A stretch of DNA of 6,817 nt from an uncultured Moraxellaceae bacterium (GCA_937952925.1 CALFYA010000137.1:1-6817), one strand, 5' to 3'; shown: positions 1-6,012, counted from the stretch's first letter. Numbers and translations are program-made. The notes: a model not told the origin generated them from the letters alone.

Positions 1-97
1 GTGATGTGGCAATTCTACAGAATGTTTTCACATCTTTGAGACAAAACAGCGCGTTGATTGCGGCATGATCAATTCACACATCTCACAAGGAGCCATC
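1..97 (+). promoter_or_regulatory. Upstream region of the redox operon with two small palindromes
   Basis: No gene is visible here on either strand. The region should carry the promoter of the three-gene operon that begins at 98, but I see no hexamer pair close to the sigma70 consensus. Two dyads are visible: ATTCT-AC-AGAAT at 12-23 and TTGAT-N9-ATCAA at 54-72. Operons of this kind often have a divergent LysR-type regulator just upstream, and such dyads could be its sites, but the regulator, if present, lies outside the window. Dyads this short occur often by chance, so this is only a suggestion. Confidence 0.3.
87..92 (+). promoter_or_regulatory. Shine-Dalgarno AAGGAG fixing the start at 98
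   Basis: A strong AAGGAG lies 5 nt before the ATG at 98. The in-frame ATG at 65 has no comparable site, so the flavoprotein very probably starts at 98 and not 11 codons earlier. Confidence 0.85.
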
Positions 98-679
98 ATG
101 ACCAGTCCGCGTATTTTAATTTTGGTGGGAAGCCAACGCCGTGAATCCCTTAATCAGCAATTGGCACAAGCTGCCGAGCAGCAGCTCAGCGCACTTGGCG
201 CAAGCTGCACCCTGATCAACCCCCATTTGTACGAATTGCCACTCTACGATGGCGATCTAGAGGCCACATCAGGATTACCAGACAACGCGATTGCGCTACA
301 GCGTTTGCTCACCGAGCATGATGGTTTATTGATTGTATCGCCTGAATACAACGGCTTACCTACACCACTCTTGATCAACACGATTGACTGGATGTCACGC
401 AAAAGCAGTGACTTTGATGGCATGAGTATTTTTAAACACAAAGCCACCGCTTTGTTGTCTGCCTCACCGGGTGGACTCGGCGGCATGCGCAGCCTCAATC
501 ATGTGCGCCAGTTGCTGACCAATTTGGGTGCGTGGGTGATTCCAGAACAGTTTGCGTTGGGTGGTGCAGCGAGCGCATTTGCCGACAACGGCACACTGAC
601 GGATGCACGAAGTGCCCAACAACTGCAACAGGTTGCGAGTCATTTGCTCAGCTTTATCCAAACCACCAAGCAGGCATAA
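98..679 (+). CDS. NADPH-dependent FMN reductase family protein (flavodoxin-like quinone/chromate reductase type)
   Basis: This is a cytoplasmic flavoprotein of 193 residues, the usual length for the family. These enzymes use NAD(P)H and bound FMN to reduce quinones, azo dyes, chromate or free flavin; the true substrate here cannot be read from the sequence. The N-terminal strand ILILVGSQ runs into GSQRRESLN (11-19), the loop that holds the FMN phosphate. SPEYNG (81-86) is the family motif contacting the isoalloxazine ring. SPGGLGGMR (123-131) with the following helix is also typical of the ChrR/YieF-like group. The start at 98 is chosen from the AAGGAG five bases upstream. The stop lies 3 nt before the OsmC-like gene, so the two are surely cotranscribed. 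The context with OsmC and pirin suggests a role in oxidant, quinone or electrophile stress (inference). Confidence 0.9.
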   Translation: MTSPRILILVGSQRRESLNQQLAQAAEQQLSALGASCTLINPHLYELPLYDGDLEATSGLPDNAIALQRLLTEHDGLLIVSPEYNGLPTPLLINTIDWMSRKSSDFDGMSIFKHKATALLSASPGGLGGMRSLNHVRQLLTNLGAWVIPEQFALGGAASAFADNGTLTDARSAQQLQQVASHLLSFIQTTKQA

Positions 680-682
680 ATC

Positions 683-1096
683 ATGCTGACTTTGCATTTA
701 GAAACCGAACAAAACGGTGAGCTACGCCAACGCATCGAGGGACGCGAGCACACATGGTTTGCCGATGGCAGCGAGGCCGCTGGTGGGCATGATAGCGCAC
801 CTGATCCACACGATTTGTTTGATAGCGCCTTGGCAGCGTGTAAGGCCATCACGGTGATGATGTATGCCAAACAGCGCCAACTGCCGCTTGAGCGAGTGTC
901 GATTGATTTGATCCGTGACAACAGCGACGAGCGAGCGGGCACGTATCGCCTACAAGCCAACCTACATTTGATCGGTACACAGCTGACCGAAGAAGATCGG
1001 CAAAAGTTGCTATCGATTGCTGATCGTTGCCCGATTCACAAGCTGATGACCAAAACCACCATCGAGGTCAGCACCCAATTGGTGGCTGCATCATGA
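683..1096 (+). CDS. OsmC/Ohr family protein
   Basis: This cytoplasmic protein has 137 residues and is full length for the family. OsmC/Ohr proteins are dimeric thiol peroxidases that reduce organic hydroperoxides with a reactive and a resolving cysteine. Both cysteines are visible: Cys53 in SALAACKA, after the family's DPHDLFDSALAAC stretch, and Cys116 in DRCPIHKLM, with spacing close to that of E. coli OsmC (Cys59/Cys125). The CPIHK form resembles the less studied YhfA-like branch, so peroxidase activity is probable rather than certain. The gene begins 3 nt after the flavoprotein stop with only a weak AGG as ribosome site. Its own stop overlaps the pirin start in an ATGA at 1093-1096, so expression is likely coupled in both directions. 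Confidence 0.9.
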   Translation: MLTLHLETEQNGELRQRIEGREHTWFADGSEAAGGHDSAPDPHDLFDSALAACKAITVMMYAKQRQLPLERVSIDLIRDNSDERAGTYRLQANLHLIGTQLTEEDRQKLLSIADRCPIHKLMTKTTIEVSTQLVAAS

Positions 1097-1959
1097 TTCG
1101 TCTGATTCATCCGCATGTGGCCGATATTGGTTTTCCGGTCAAACGCTTGTTGCCCTCCATTGATGCTCGTTCGGTCGGGGCGTTTGTATTTTTTGATCAT
1201 ATGGGGCCGCACCAATTTGCCCCCGAGAGCACTGAAGGCGATGTCCGTCCGCATCCGCATATTGGCTTATCGACGGTCACTTACTTGATCAGTGGTGCGA
1301 TGATGCACCGCGATAGTCTTGGCGTGGTGGCACGGATTGAGCCAGAAGCGCTGAATTTGATGACCGCAGGATCAGGCGTGGTGCATTCAGAGCGGATTCC
1401 CGATGATATTCGGGCGGCACAGACGCCGGTTGAAGGGTTACAAACATGGTTGGCATTGCCGCCGCATCATGCCGAAGACGCACCCCATTTTGAGCATTAC
1501 AGCAAAGAGCAGTTGCCTTTGGTGGAGCTGCCGTGTGCCACAGCACGGGTGTTGATTGGGAGCGCATTTGGCGCAGATTCACCAGTACAGGTTGTCCATC
1601 CCACGTTTTATGTGGATATCGAGAGTGAAGCGGCGAGTACGCTCCTATTAGATCACCCCATGCCAGAGCAAGCGGTGTATGTGGTGTCGGGTCAAATCAC
1701 CCTCAGCACAGGGCAAGATGAGGTCACGGTGGCGGCGGGTCAGATGGCGTTGTTGCCCACAGCAACCGCCATCAGCTTGCACGCTCTACAGCCGAGTCGT
1801 GTGATGTGGCTGGGTGGCGAGCCGTTGCCTGCTCGTCCGTCGATGTACTGGAACTTTGTGGCCTACGACCGTGCGCGGATTGAGCAAGCCAAAGCCGATT
1901 GGGCAGCCGATCGCTTTGCGAGTGTTGCCGGTGAGCATGAGCGCATTCCGCTACCCTAG
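1093..1959 (+). CDS. Pirin family bicupin protein
   Basis: The protein has 288 residues, the normal size for pirins, which are two-domain cupins of the cytosol. Bacterial pirins such as E. coli YhhW bind a metal and several have quercetin 2,3-dioxygenase activity; others act on partner enzymes. The metal site of the N-terminal cupin is complete: His54 and His56 in RPHPHIG, then His98 and Glu100 in GVVHSE, matching His56, His58, His101 and Glu103 of human pirin. The C-terminal cupin spans roughly residues 165-245 (TFYVDIES to MWLGGEP), and MYWNFV (251-256) is a family signature. I chose the ATG at 1093 because it overlaps the OsmC stop as ATGA and has a GGTGG 7 nt upstream; an earlier in-frame start at 1027 would lie deep inside osmC. 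The TAG stop shares bases with that of the opposing dprA. Confidence 0.92.
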   Translation: MIRLIHPHVADIGFPVKRLLPSIDARSVGAFVFFDHMGPHQFAPESTEGDVRPHPHIGLSTVTYLISGAMMHRDSLGVVARIEPEALNLMTAGSGVVHSERIPDDIRAAQTPVEGLQTWLALPPHHAEDAPHFEHYSKEQLPLVELPCATARVLIGSAFGADSPVQVVHPTFYVDIESEAASTLLLDHPMPEQAVYVVSGQITLSTGQDEVTVAAGQMALLPTATAISLHALQPSRVMWLGGEPLPARPSMYWNFVAYDRARIEQAKADWAADRFASVAGEHERIPLP

Positions 1960-3104
1960 GCACGGCAACGCTGATAGCGCCCACCCACTTGGATCACATG
2001 ACCGAGCAACTCCAGCTCCATCAGTTGACTCGACAGGGTGGCGATATCAAGCTGCGCTTGCGCCAGTAATTGATCGACATCCACACCTGTCCAATCGAGT
2101 TGATTGAGCAACGGCTGCAAATGGGCAGGCACGGCAATCGGCTGCTCGGCAACGGCAGCCACTTGTTCGGCTTGATGCCAACGGCGCGGCAGTGCCAAAT
2201 CTTCGATCAGTTGCAGCGGTTCATCGACCAAGGTTGCGCCATCTCGAATCAACTGATGGCAGCCTTTGGCTTGTAGATTGTCGATATGACTGGGGATGGC
2301 AAATACTTGCCGCCCTTGCTCAATGGCTTGCTGTGCGGTGATCAGCGAGCCACTTTTGGCCGCCGCTTCGACCACCAGTACACCGAGCGCCAAACCACTG
2401 ACGATGCGGTTGCGTCTGGGGAAAAAATACTGCTCAGGTTTGGTATCGGGTAAAAACTCCGACAACACCGCACCGCCTTCAGCCACGATCTGCTGACGTA
2501 GCGCCCGATGGGTGCTTGGGTAACAATGATCCAAGCCATGCCCCAACACCGCCAAGGTGCGGCCACCGCCTGCCAGCAATGCACCCCGATGTGCTGCCGC
2601 ATCCACACCTTGCGCCAAACCACTGATCACCCACAAGCCTTGTTCGGCAAGGGTTTTGGCAAAAGTCTGCGCATGGCGTTGACCACTGGGGCTAGGATGA
2701 CGCGTGCCTACAATCGCAATCTGTGCTTGAGCGAGGGCATCGGCTTGGCCTTCAATCCACAACAACGGCGGAGGGTCGGGCAACTCGAGTAAACGTTTGG
2801 GGTATAACGGATCTTGGTAATACAGCAAGTGCAGTTGGCCTTGCTGTAGACGTGCCAGTAGGGCATCAAGCCGCGCCACTTGTGTGTGCTGCTGTTGCCA
2901 TGTGTGCCAACGATGAAGATGTTTGGAGTCAATGCCAAGCTGCTGCCACTGGGTGGTGGTGCCTTGTAGTGCAGCACTTGCAGTTTCAAAATGCTCTAAA
3001 AGTTTGAGATAACTGAAATGCGATTGATTGACAATTAACCAGAGTTTCAATTCATCGTGCAGCGGCGGCACGGTGGCCGCCGCAAACAAATCAAGTGTGG
3101 ACAT
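1956..3104 (-). CDS. dprA: DNA-processing protein DprA (Smf)
   Basis: DprA binds incoming single-stranded DNA during natural transformation, protects it and loads RecA. The product has 382 residues, in the normal range. An N-terminal helical (SAM-like) region covers about 15-110. The Rossmann-like core follows at about 120-300, with IVGTRHPSPSG (131-141), SGLAQGVDAAAH (161-172), FPRRNRIVSGL (228-238) and SGSLITA (251-257), all hallmarks of the family. A C-terminal winged-helix (DML1-like) domain occupies about 325-380. The ATG at 3104 is preferred: it gives a normal N-terminus (MSTLDLFAA) and lies 16 nt after the LysM stop, while a longer form from 3188 would overlap that gene. No clear Shine-Dalgarno precedes it, so translation may be coupled to the LysM gene. 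The gene is conserved in non-transformable bacteria too, so it does not prove competence. Confidence 0.95.
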   Translation of the reverse strand: MSTLDLFAAATVPPLHDELKLWLIVNQSHFSYLKLLEHFETASAALQGTTTQWQQLGIDSKHLHRWHTWQQQHTQVARLDALLARLQQGQLHLLYYQDPLYPKRLLELPDPPPLLWIEGQADALAQAQIAIVGTRHPSPSGQRHAQTFAKTLAEQGLWVISGLAQGVDAAAHRGALLAGGGRTLAVLGHGLDHCYPSTHRALRQQIVAEGGAVLSEFLPDTKPEQYFFPRRNRIVSGLALGVLVVEAAAKSGSLITAQQAIEQGRQVFAIPSHIDNLQAKGCHQLIRDGATLVDEPLQLIEDLALPRRWHQAEQVAAVAEQPIAVPAHLQPLLNQLDWTGVDVDQLLAQAQLDIATLSSQLMELELLGHVIQVGGRYQRCRA

Positions 3105-3120
3105 GTTGAGTGATGGCTGC

Positions 3121-4260
3121 TTAGTCCGCGCTAATCGGTGGACGGATTTCGTCACCGACTTTGATCGGCACATCCGCTTCGAGCACATAGGCGTAGCTCA
3201 TTTTGTCGAAGCTACGGAAGATCATCGCCAAGCCAGCTTTTTCGCTGGGCAAACGGACTTTATCTTTCATCTTCGGATCGACCACGACCGAGCCACGACG
3301 ATAAACCGCAACCACTTGACCGGCTTGTAGACCTTCACGTGTGCCACGGTTGATGGCGACCACGCTGCGTGCAGCTGCGGTATCAATCGAATCCATCACC
3401 CGAATCAACCGACCATTTTCAATCGCTTTGGCGCTGGTGGGGTAGAAAATCACCGGTAAATTGGCGTTTTCTTCGGGCAAAATCCGATCACCATCGCGGA
3501 CTTCTTGCTGATAAGAGTCGGTGAGACGAATGGAGGTGATGTCTTCATTGCGGTCAATCACCAAACCCGCCGCCACTTGGCGGGCTTCGTAGCCAAGCGT
3601 TTCATTGGTCTCAGGATCGGCATAACGCTCGCCTTCACGGTAGACCCCAAAACGATCACCGACTTGCAAGTTGCCACCGCGCACATAAATCACATCACCA
3701 ATTGAGGTGATCACCCGTTTGTCTTTGGCCGACAATACATAAGGCGCTTCTTTGAGCGTCTTGTAATCCACCACGCGGGCATTGGTCAACCAGCCACGAA
3801 TTTCAGATAAGGGAATGGCAGGCACCGCGACATCCAGCGGCTCGACCCGTACCCGTGGCGACAATTTGCCTTCACCTGCTGGGGTTTCGCCCATCCGGCG
3901 GATAATCCCATCACAGCCATCACCGGCATCAATACCCACCACGCTACGACCGCCAATGCTACACAACAGCAAACGATCACCTGGGTAAATCAGGTGTGGA
4001 TTTTTCACTTGTGGATTGGCCGCCCACAGTTCAGGCCAGCGCCATGCATCTTTGAGGTAGCGTTTGGAAATGTGCCAGAGCGTATCGCCTTTTTTGACCA
4101 CGTACACATTCGGCGCATCGGCGCGCACAGCAGGTGCTGGATTATTGGCATAACTGATCGACGGCAGTGCAACTGCCAGCCCCATACTCAACAACAAAGC
4201 AGGCAACACACGCGATGAACGGGCATCGATCTGCGTTTTCTTGAACAGCGACGTTCTCAT
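3121..4260 (-). CDS. Exported LysM-domain protein
   Basis: The product has 379 residues. It starts with a signal peptide: basic residues (RTSLFKK, then RSSR), a hydrophobic stretch at about 19-33, and a likely signal peptidase I site after SYA at residue 38. There is no lipobox. One LysM domain follows at about 51-100 (YVVKKGDTLWHISKRY to IYPGDRLLL), the module that binds glycan chains of peptidoglycan. The rest, about 100-379, is beta-rich without catalytic motifs I recognise; NRGTREGLQAGQVVAVYRRG (304-323) is a pattern seen in such LysM proteins. It contains exactly two cysteines, Cys100 and Cys116. A homologue sits between def and dprA in Pseudomonas (PA0020) and is uncharacterised. I set the start at 4260 because AGGGA lies at proper spacing for it; an ATG two codons earlier is almost on top of that site. 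Confidence 0.88.
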   Translation of the reverse strand: MRTSLFKKTQIDARSSRVLPALLLSMGLAVALPSISYANNPAPAVRADAPNVYVVKKGDTLWHISKRYLKDAWRWPELWAANPQVKNPHLIYPGDRLLLCSIGGRSVVGIDAGDGCDGIIRRMGETPAGEGKLSPRVRVEPLDVAVPAIPLSEIRGWLTNARVVDYKTLKEAPYVLSAKDKRVITSIGDVIYVRGGNLQVGDRFGVYREGERYADPETNETLGYEARQVAAGLVIDRNEDITSIRLTDSYQQEVRDGDRILPEENANLPVIFYPTSAKAIENGRLIRVMDSIDTAAARSVVAINRGTREGLQAGQVVAVYRRGSVVVDPKMKDKVRLPSEKAGLAMIFRSFDKMSYAYVLEADVPIKVGDEIRPPISAD

Positions 4261-4267
4261 TATCATT

Positions 4268-4272
4268 TCCCT
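4268..4272 (-). promoter_or_regulatory. Shine-Dalgarno AGGGA of the LysM gene
   Basis: On the minus strand AGGGA is followed by ATG at 4266 after a single base and by a second in-frame ATG at 4260 after 7 bases. The normal spacing favours the second, shortening the protein by two residues. Confidence 0.6.
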
Positions 4273-4386
4273 AATATCATGGGATGCACGTTCAGGCTAT
4301 ACTGGTCGTGATGCTCCCCCCGGTTGGGTTTTACAATAAGCGTTTATGCGCTTCAAGTCCAGAATGACTGGTCTGTTTTCCGTGAT

Positions 4387-4390
4387 GAGG
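4387..4390 (+). promoter_or_regulatory. Shine-Dalgarno GAGG of def
   Basis: GAGG ends 8 nt before the ATG at 4399. This site and the canonical MALLPIL N-terminus decide the def start against the open frame that continues upstream to a TTG at 4324. Confidence 0.75.
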
Positions 4391-4398
4391 TATACAAG

Positions 4399-4914
4399 AT
4401 GGCGCTGTTGCCGATCCTGAGTTTCCCCGATCAACGCTTACGTACCAAGGCCAAGCCGGTCGAAGCGGTGACTGCTGAAATTCGTCAGTTGGCGAGTGAC
4501 ATGTTTGAGACCATGTATGCTGCGCCTGGGATTGGTTTGGCCGCTAGCCAAGTCGATCAACACATTCAATTGATCGTGATGGATTTGTCTGAAGAAAAAG
4601 ACCAGCCCTTGGTGTTTATCAACCCCAAAATCACCCCACTCACCGATGACTGTGTGCCGTATGAAGAAGGCTGTTTGTCGGTGCCACAGGTGTTTGATAA
4701 AGTCGATCGTCCGGCACGCGTCCAGATTGATGCACTCAATCTCGACGGACAACCGTTTAGCATGCAGGCTGATGGCTTGCTGGCGGTGTGTATTCAACAT
4801 GAGATGGATCATCTGGATGGTAAGCTGTTTGTCGATTATTTATCGCCTCTCAAACGCCAACGGATTCGTGACAAAATGAGCAAGCTGGAGCGGCAAAAAG
4901 TCCGCGTCCGTTAA
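4399..4914 (+). CDS. def: Peptide deformylase
   Basis: Peptide deformylase removes the N-formyl group from nascent proteins at the ribosome exit and is normally essential. The 171-residue product carries all three signature motifs: GIGLAASQ (44-51), EGCLS (90-94) and HEMDH (134-138). The metal ligands are Cys92, His134 and His138, and the catalytic glutamate is Glu135. Length and motifs fit the type 1 enzymes of Gram-negative bacteria. The basic C-terminus (KMSKLERQKVRVR) is also typical of that group and in E. coli forms the helix that docks on the ribosome. It is transcribed away from the LysM-dprA pair, as in Pseudomonas. Unusually, it is followed not by fmt but, 21 nt later, by a small membrane-protein gene. 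Confidence 0.97.
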   Translation: MALLPILSFPDQRLRTKAKPVEAVTAEIRQLASDMFETMYAAPGIGLAASQVDQHIQLIVMDLSEEKDQPLVFINPKITPLTDDCVPYEEGCLSVPQVFDKVDRPARVQIDALNLDGQPFSMQADGLLAVCIQHEMDHLDGKLFVDYLSPLKRQRIRDKMSKLERQKVRVR

Positions 4915-4924
4915 AACAACAACC

Positions 4925-4928
4925 GGAG
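4925..4928 (+). promoter_or_regulatory. Shine-Dalgarno GGAG deciding the membrane-protein start
   Basis: GGAG is only 1 nt from the ATG at 4930 but 7 nt from the in-frame ATG at 4936. The second is therefore the better start, giving a protein that begins MTPIEQRDQ. Confidence 0.65.
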
Positions 4929-4935
4929 CATGTGG

Positions 4936-5310
4936 ATGACCCCAATCGAACAACGTGATCAGTATATTGCCCGCCGCCTGACCCAAATCCGTTGGTGGAA
5001 TCGTTTGGGTTGGCTGATGATTGTGTTGGTGCTGGGATTAGCCAGTTGGTTGTCCCAGCATTCACCGCTCTATTTTGATCCCACCGCAGTAGCTGCTGCG
5101 GCCAAACAAGGGCAGCTGCCCTCCGCCCAAATGGCACAACTCGCCGCACTGGGTAACTTGGCGTTTTGGGGCTGTTTACTGCTCATGATTGGCATGATTA
5201 TCCAAGCGTATGCAGCGATGTATAATGAAAAAAAACTGATTGATTTGGTACAAAACGCTAAACTCCCTGCTGCTCACGACGCCCCCACATCTGATAGCAA
5301 GACAGGTTGA
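4936..5310 (+). CDS. Small two-helix membrane protein of unknown function
   Basis: I do not recognise this family. The 124-residue product has a charged N-terminus (IEQRDQYIARRLTQIRWW), a first hydrophobic helix at about 23-40, a stretch of about 30 residues with a small alanine-rich part (AVAAAAKQGQ), a second helix at about 70-95, and a polar tail. Arginines before helix 1 and the lysine pair after helix 2 (NEKK) suggest that both ends are in the cytoplasm and the connecting loop is in the periplasm. No catalytic or ligand motif is visible. The gene lies 21 nt after def and 3 nt before can, so it is almost certainly cotranscribed with both. That could hint at a link with bicarbonate or CO2 handling, but this is guesswork. 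The start at 4936 rests on ribosome-site spacing; 4930 would add two residues. Confidence 0.8.
   Translation: MTPIEQRDQYIARRLTQIRWWNRLGWLMIVLVLGLASWLSQHSPLYFDPTAVAAAAKQGQLPSAQMAQLAALGNLAFWGCLLLMIGMIIQAYAAMYNEKKLIDLVQNAKLPAAHDAPTSDSKTG
5221..5226 (+). promoter_or_regulatory. Possible internal -10 box upstream of can
   Basis: A perfect TATAAT lies inside the end of the membrane-protein gene, about 90 nt before can. At 17 bases upstream is TTATCC, a poor -35, and the bases before it do not form an extended -10. It could give can a second promoter, or it may be just the codons for Met-Tyr-Asn. Confidence 0.2.
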
Positions 5311-5313
5311 CGT

Positions 5314-5982
5314 ATGCCATTAACCGATTTATTGACCCGTAACCAAGATTGGGCAGCACGTGCGGTTGCCAAAGACTCTGAGTTTTTTAGCCGCTTGGTC
5401 AAACAGCAAACCCCGCAATACTTGTGGATTGGTTGCAGTGATAGCCGCGTACCAGCCACCGAATTGGTGGATTTGGCACCTGGTGAAGTGTTTGTGCATC
5501 GTAATGTTGCCAACCAAGTCATCCACACCGATTTCAACTGTTTGTCGGTGGTGCAATTTGCCGTCGATGTGCTCAAGGTACGCCATATTATTGTGACCGG
5601 TCACTATGGTTGTGGTGGGGTGCAAGCGGCGCTCAATGATCGTCGTCTAGGCTTGCTCGACAACTGGCTACGTCACATCCAAGACACCGCCCGTAAATAT
5701 GCAGATGTACTGGCGGCGTTGCCGGCTGATCAACGTGAATCGCGCTTATGTGAGCTGAACGTGATTGAACAAGTGATGAATATCGCCCAAACCACCATTG
5801 TGCAAGATGCATGGGCGCGTGGGCAGTCACTCGAAATTCACGGGTGGATTTATAACGTTGGCGATGGTCTGCTGCGTGATTTAAATGTCTCGCTGGATCA
5901 ATCTACCGGCATGAATCGTGAAAATCTGCTGACATGGCAACAACAACACGGCAATGAATTGGTTACTCATCCCTTAGATTGA
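5314..5982 (+). CDS. can: Beta-carbonic anhydrase (Can type)
   Basis: The enzyme interconverts CO2 and bicarbonate in the cytosol and supplies bicarbonate to carboxylases such as those of fatty acid, pyrimidine and arginine synthesis. In E. coli can is needed for growth in air. The 222-residue product matches E. coli Can in length and spacing: zinc ligands Cys41, His97 and Cys100, with the Asp43-Arg45 dyad in CSDSRVP (41-47) and HYGCGG (97-102). Trp38, Arg63 and Tyr180 match the residues forming the non-catalytic bicarbonate site of the H. influenzae and E. coli enzymes (Trp39, Arg64, Tyr181), so bicarbonate-dependent allosteric control is expected. The ATG follows the membrane-protein stop by 3 nt with a CAGG 7 nt upstream. 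No intrinsic terminator follows the stop. Confidence 0.96.
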   Translation: MPLTDLLTRNQDWAARAVAKDSEFFSRLVKQQTPQYLWIGCSDSRVPATELVDLAPGEVFVHRNVANQVIHTDFNCLSVVQFAVDVLKVRHIIVTGHYGCGGVQAALNDRRLGLLDNWLRHIQDTARKYADVLAALPADQRESRLCELNVIEQVMNIAQTTIVQDAWARGQSLEIHGWIYNVGDGLLRDLNVSLDQSTGMNRENLLTWQQQHGNELVTHPLD

Positions 5983-6012
5983 CATTCATTGGTCATTTAT
6001 ACCGTTGTATGC

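Larger units (their letters stand above)
4261..4398. promoter_or_regulatory. Divergent promoter region between the LysM gene and def
   Basis: These 138 bases must hold the promoters for LysM-dprA leftward and def-can rightward. Toward def, TATACT (4298-4303) and TACAAT (4332-4337) each look like a -10 box, but neither has a good -35 at the right distance. Toward LysM, TTGAAG (4356-4351) and TAAAAC (4333-4328) are separated by exactly 17 bases; each matches 4 of 6 consensus positions. A small dyad AAGCG-TTTATG-CGCTT (4338-4353) overlaps that interval. I see no full-length gene here. Exact start sites cannot be settled by eye. Confidence 0.45.

Noticed and set aside
65..97. Upstream in-frame ATG for the flavoprotein at 65
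   Set aside because: It has no ribosome site, while AAGGAG sits 5 nt before the ATG at 98, and the added residues are not part of the family fold.
1027..1092. N-terminal extension of pirin into the OsmC-like gene
   Set aside because: The ATG at 1093 forms a standard ATGA overlap and gives the normal pirin N-terminus; the extension only translates the end of osmC in another frame.
1..1810. Ten-base repeat GTGATGTGGC at 1 and 1801
   Set aside because: Repeats of ten bases occur by chance in a window of this size, and the second copy is inside the pirin coding sequence.
1969..1979. Small hairpin CGCT-GAT-AGCG as terminator of pirin
   Set aside because: The stem has only four pairs, no T-run follows, and it lies within the dprA coding sequence.
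2070..2792. Open frames on the strand opposite dprA and the LysM gene
   Set aside because: They carry no domain, lack ribosome sites, and mirror genes whose motifs are unmistakable.
3105..3188. N-terminal extension of DprA to an ATG at 3188
   Set aside because: It would overlap the LysM gene by 68 bases, is rich in basic residues unlike DprA, and the ATG at 3104 gives a usual N-terminus.
4301..4373. Direct repeat ACTGGTC at 4301 and 4367
   Set aside because: Seven bases repeated once is expected by chance and the copies are not symmetric to either promoter.
4324..4398. TTG-started extension of def
   Set aside because: It adds 25 residues before the canonical MALLPIL start, has no ribosome site, and would consume the divergent promoter region.
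5228..5235. Run of eight A as a slippage site
   Set aside because: It encodes Glu-Lys-Lys in frame, there is no alternative frame of interest behind it, and no stimulatory structure is evident.
5952..5991. Inverted repeat CAATGAAT/ATTCATTG across the can stop as a terminator
   Set aside because: The stem is AT-rich with a 24-base loop and no T-run follows. A few 8-base repeats at this spacing are expected by chance in a window this size.
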